From Ruminococcaceae bacterium YAD3003 (GTDB lineage: Bacteria; Bacillota; Clostridia; Saccharofermentanales; Saccharofermentanaceae), in contig FNPA01000010.1 of the NCBI GenBank assembly GCA_900107185.1, forward strand, positions 1 to 64,000: DNA of 64,000 nucleotides, in the 5' to 3' direction. Position 1 is the stretch's first letter, and each line of letters begins with the position of its first letter. The translations under genes were made by a program, and so were the position numbers. This document shows positions 61,734 to 64,000 of this stretch, piece by piece. The notes beneath the pieces were generated by a model. It was not told the DNA's origin and did not search any database. It saw only the letters and a list, made by a program, of their open reading frames with translations.

Positions 61734-62732
61734 TCAGTCAAAACCGAATGAACCCAGGAAAAACAACGCTGTTTTCTTGGCGAACGTTCCGAATGACTTC
61801 GGCCACTGGCCTTCGATCTTACCTGTCTGACCGTTGATAACGATCGTGAAGAGCCTGTTATCGTAGAAGAACGAATTGATCCAGACAGGAACGATGAGAT
61901 ATTTGTATTTCAGGTTGTAGTAATTGGTGTTCATATTGATTCCGAGGAGGACGTGAGTCTTGTCGGTCTTACTAACCATATCCCTGAGATGCCAATTGAG
62001 TTCAGGACCACAGCTGTTCCACGCTTCGCTCAGACCGATCGAATAGTGCTCGCAGGGAAAGCCTGCCATGGCATCAGGTGTATAAGGCTTTGCTTCATTG
62101 GTTCTGTAATCCTTCAGAACCGATAACAGGAGCTTATCTGATGCCAGCTGCTTACTGGCAACAACAGGAAAGTCATCAACCTGGTATTGGAATAATGCAC
62201 TCATATTCTGCCTTCTGTTGTTTTCGACATAATGCGCATTAAGACGGCTGTATGTGAACACATCGAAAGTAAACACAGGAACGTAGATTCCATAGAACTT
62301 ACCTAACTGTGCATTAGCAGCAAGCTTCTCAGGAGCTAAGAATCTGTCCTTGATCCAGTCCTTAAAAATGTAATAAGCTCTCTTCTCAGTGATCTTAAAT
62401 GGAATGATTCCCTGGGGTGCCATTATGTCCTGAGCAGGGTCTGCTGCATCAACAGTTGTTGAACCGCAGAACGGGCACAAACCTGATAACTGGAGTTTAT
62501 TCTGGATCGTTTCCGCACCGCACTGTTTGCATTGGACGATCTTTGCCTCCATACCCCAGTCGTGACTGGCAGTGTTTTGCGCAGTAAGGAAATCCATCTC
62601 TGTAACCGGAGTCTTGGAAACGAGCTCAGGAATAATCTCGTTATGGCCACATGACTGGCATATGAGGCTGTCGAATCCGGGATTGAAGATCAAGGTACCG
62701 CCGCATGACGGACACTTCTTTGTCTGTTCCAT
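61734..62732 (-). CDS. Double zinc-ribbon protein, TFIIB-type
   Basis: 332 aa from the ATG at 62732 with GGGAGGA six bases upstream; the longer frame to 62804 lacks this. Zinc ribbon 1 at residues 8-30 (CPSCGG...CQSCG), ribbon 2 at about 68-90 (CKQCGA...CPFCGS), then a beta-rich soluble domain ('IYVPVFTFDVFTYSRLNA', 'YLIVPVWINSFFYDNRLF'). Possibly one C-terminal hydrophobic stretch. Such proteins are common in Firmicutes; function unknown. Confidence 0.78.
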   Translation of the reverse strand: MEQTKKCPSCGGTLIFNPGFDSLICQSCGHNEIIPELVSKTPVTEMDFLTAQNTASHDWGMEAKIVQCKQCGAETIQNKLQLSGLCPFCGSTTVDAADPAQDIMAPQGIIPFKITEKRAYYIFKDWIKDRFLAPEKLAANAQLGKFYGIYVPVFTFDVFTYSRLNAHYVENNRRQNMSALFQYQVDDFPVVASKQLASDKLLLSVLKDYRTNEAKPYTPDAMAGFPCEHYSIGLSEAWNSCGPELNWHLRDMVSKTDKTHVLLGINMNTNYYNLKYKYLIVPVWINSFFYDNRLFTIVINGQTGKIEGQWPKSFGTFAKKTALFFLGSFGFD

Positions 62733-62952
62733 AGCAAATCCTCCCTTATCCTTATTCTTTTCAATTATAACATCGTTCGTCAGTATGATATTTATTGTTT
62801 TCATTATGTATAAGAGATATGTTTGACAACGAAATGCCTAATGGCTCTGAACGTGCTATAATTACTACATCTTGAGGTTGTTATCTATATTATCGTCACG
62901 TAAAGACGATGTGTGTGCTTCGTATATAAAATCTTGCAAAGGAGTCACCCTT

Positions 62953-63399
62953 ATGAGCAAGGAAAATAAAGAACAACAGATAGATCAGTTATTAAGAGGC
63001 ATCTACAGGATGTGTATTAACAGGGACGATTGTAATGGTTGTCCTTTCTATATTACCAAGTGTACATTTGAAGAACCCAGGCCCAGCACATGGTTTGATG
63101 AAGAGACCATCGTAGTTGTTGAGGCTCCTGCTGCTAAGACTGAACAGCCTGTTGTTGAAGAGACTCCTGAACAGATCGAAGAACCCGTTGCCGAAGAAGC
63201 AGCACCTGAAGCAATCGGCATGCAAAAAGAAGACGATAATTCTACAGGCACCTGGCTCGTCAGCACTGCACAGGGCGGCGTTTTTACGAAGTATGTTTTC
63301 ATCTGCTCAAAGTGCGGATATAAAAAAGAGTCTCTGTTCTCTATCACACCGATGACTGTTTGTCCCGAGTGCGAGAAGAGAAAGAACGCAGAGACTTAA
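62953..63399 (+). CDS. Small Cys-rich and zinc-ribbon protein, 148 aa
   Basis: 148 aa from the ATG at 62953 (AAAGGAG upstream). A Cys-rich N-terminal segment (CINRDDCNGCPFYITKC, about 20-36), a Glu/Pro/Ala-rich linker (about 55-100) with repeated 'EEPVAEE' units, and a C-terminal zinc ribbon (CSKCGY...CPECEK). No membrane helix. Function unknown; a small adaptor is plausible. Confidence 0.72.
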   Translation: MSKENKEQQIDQLLRGIYRMCINRDDCNGCPFYITKCTFEEPRPSTWFDEETIVVVEAPAAKTEQPVVEETPEQIEEPVAEEAAPEAIGMQKEDDNSTGTWLVSTAQGGVFTKYVFICSKCGYKKESLFSITPMTVCPECEKRKNAET

Positions 63400-63422
63400 A
63401 ACCCGGAAAAGATTCACTAGTG

Positions 63423-64000
63423 TTATAAGTTCTCAATCCAGGAATAGAACTTGTCGAGTGTCTTGTTTTCCTGCCTGGTTAAAACGAAGTAACCTGCCGT
63501 GTACCAGGAGTGTGTATCATGTTTATCCGTGACGGAATATATCTCGCATTTGTTGCCGAGTTCATCCGCCCTTTTTTTGAAATCTTCTGCGCACGCAAAT
63601 TCGATGAGGCCGTCGTGTTTACTCTGGATAAGAAGAGACGGTATATCGTTTTTAGTCATGAGTGATACGGGCTCTGCCAATTTACGGTCGAACCCCTTAC
63701 TCATCAACTGGCTCAAGAGAATGCTTAAGGTCTTCGTCTGGTCAGGCCTGAAACTATATGGACCTCCGAACCCCACAAAACCGATAACGTGCGAGATATC
63801 CACGCTATATTTCTCCTGATCTTTGCCGCTGTAGCAGAGGATGGAAGATAAATGCGCGCCGGCAGAAGGGCCAACGACAACAATCTCTGACGTGTCGATA
63901 TTTTTCTTTTGCAGGAATTCTATTGCTGCGTTATAGCAAGCTGCAACATCTTCTGTCTGCGCGGGATATTTATTCTTAGGCGAGAGCCTGTAACCGAATG
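63423..64000 (-). CDS. Alpha/beta hydrolase (runs off window edge)
   Basis: The 3' 192 codons are present. The nucleophile elbow is GPSAGAHLS (Ser in G-x-S-A-G), followed by 'LLIQSKHDGLIEF' (Asp) and 'DKHDTHSWY' (His), giving a full triad of the BD-FAE/HSL-like esterase family. The N-terminus lies beyond 64000. Substrate unknown. Confidence 0.82.
   Translation of the reverse strand, partial: FGYRLSPKNKYPAQTEDVAACYNAAIEFLQKKNIDTSEIVVVGPSAGAHLSSILCYSGKDQEKYSVDISHVIGFVGFGGPYSFRPDQTKTLSILLSQLMSKGFDRKLAEPVSLMTKNDIPSLLIQSKHDGLIEFACAEDFKKRADELGNKCEIYSVTDKHDTHSWYTAGYFVLTRQENKTLDKFYSWIENL

Noticed and set aside
1-64000. CRISPR array, prophage or integrated plasmid
   Set aside because: No regularly spaced repeats, phage structural genes, integrase or replication genes were seen.

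Overview
The window reads as chromosomal DNA of a Gram-positive, mid-GC member of the Clostridia (Firmicutes), probably an anaerobic gut or rumen organism. This is inferred from strong AGGAGG-type ribosome binding sites, many lipobox lipoproteins, no outer-membrane genes, TTGACA/TATAAT promoters often with an extended TG-n-TATAAT, a LytTR-DUF3021 pair, CPBP proteases, an Fe-S aldo/keto reductase and c-di-GMP enzymes. I cannot name the genus. No rRNA, tRNA or CRISPR array was found. Most genes lie on the minus strand.

Layout. 1-1250: the 5' end of an IS30-type transposase gene runs off the left edge. Next to it is a small cassette (a 38-aa membrane peptide and a SUKH/SMI1-like gene) bracketed by two inverted copies of a 47-bp imperfect palindrome. 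1.3-8 kb: serine hydrolase, P-loop kinase-like protein, two divergently transcribed paralogous zinc-ribbon proteins, GNAT acetyltransferases and a GNAT relic. 8-13.3 kb: two self-regulated operons. One is tetR-SDR-condensation-type acyltransferase, with a palindrome at the start of transcription. The other is CPBP protease-GntR-membrane protein, with a perfect 15-bp-arm operator over its -10. 13.4-20.6 kb: DUF6273 surface protein, a gene with a possible frameshift, an XRE/CPBP pair and lipoproteins.

20.6-40.4 kb is rich in zinc-ribbon membrane proteins (three are related TPR-like/zinc-ribbon/membrane proteins, one internally duplicated) mixed with c-di-GMP enzymes (EAL, GAF-GGDEF, PAS-GGDEF-PAS and a decayed GGDEF/HD-GYP gene). 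It also holds tcdA, an SPFH/zinc-ribbon protein, a ferredoxin-type aldo/keto reductase and two adjacent unrelated proteins that both end in Asp/Trp/Tyr-rich tails. 40.5-45 kb: phosphoesterase, lipoproteins, FkbM methyltransferase, NUDIX hydrolase and a SHOCT-like 57-aa protein. 45-47 kb: an IS1595-type transposase fragment directly followed by an intact TnpB. 47-53 kb: racemase, two back-to-back orphan sugar-type ABC permeases (one apparently starting at ACG) and a lipoprotein cluster. 53-64 kb: serine hydrolase-LytTR-DUF3021 operon, two MATE transporters, an alanine-racemase-fold protein lacking the usual catalytic residues, a degenerate 5'-nucleotidase-like protein, more zinc-ribbon proteins and an alpha/beta hydrolase cut by the right edge.

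Most notable non-coding signal: two intergenic elements, each exactly 90 bp and bounded by GTGTAGT...ACTACAC, at 15844-15933 and (opposite orientation) 61587-61676. They share an 11-bp end and internal motifs, which suggests a dispersed repeat or RNA family.
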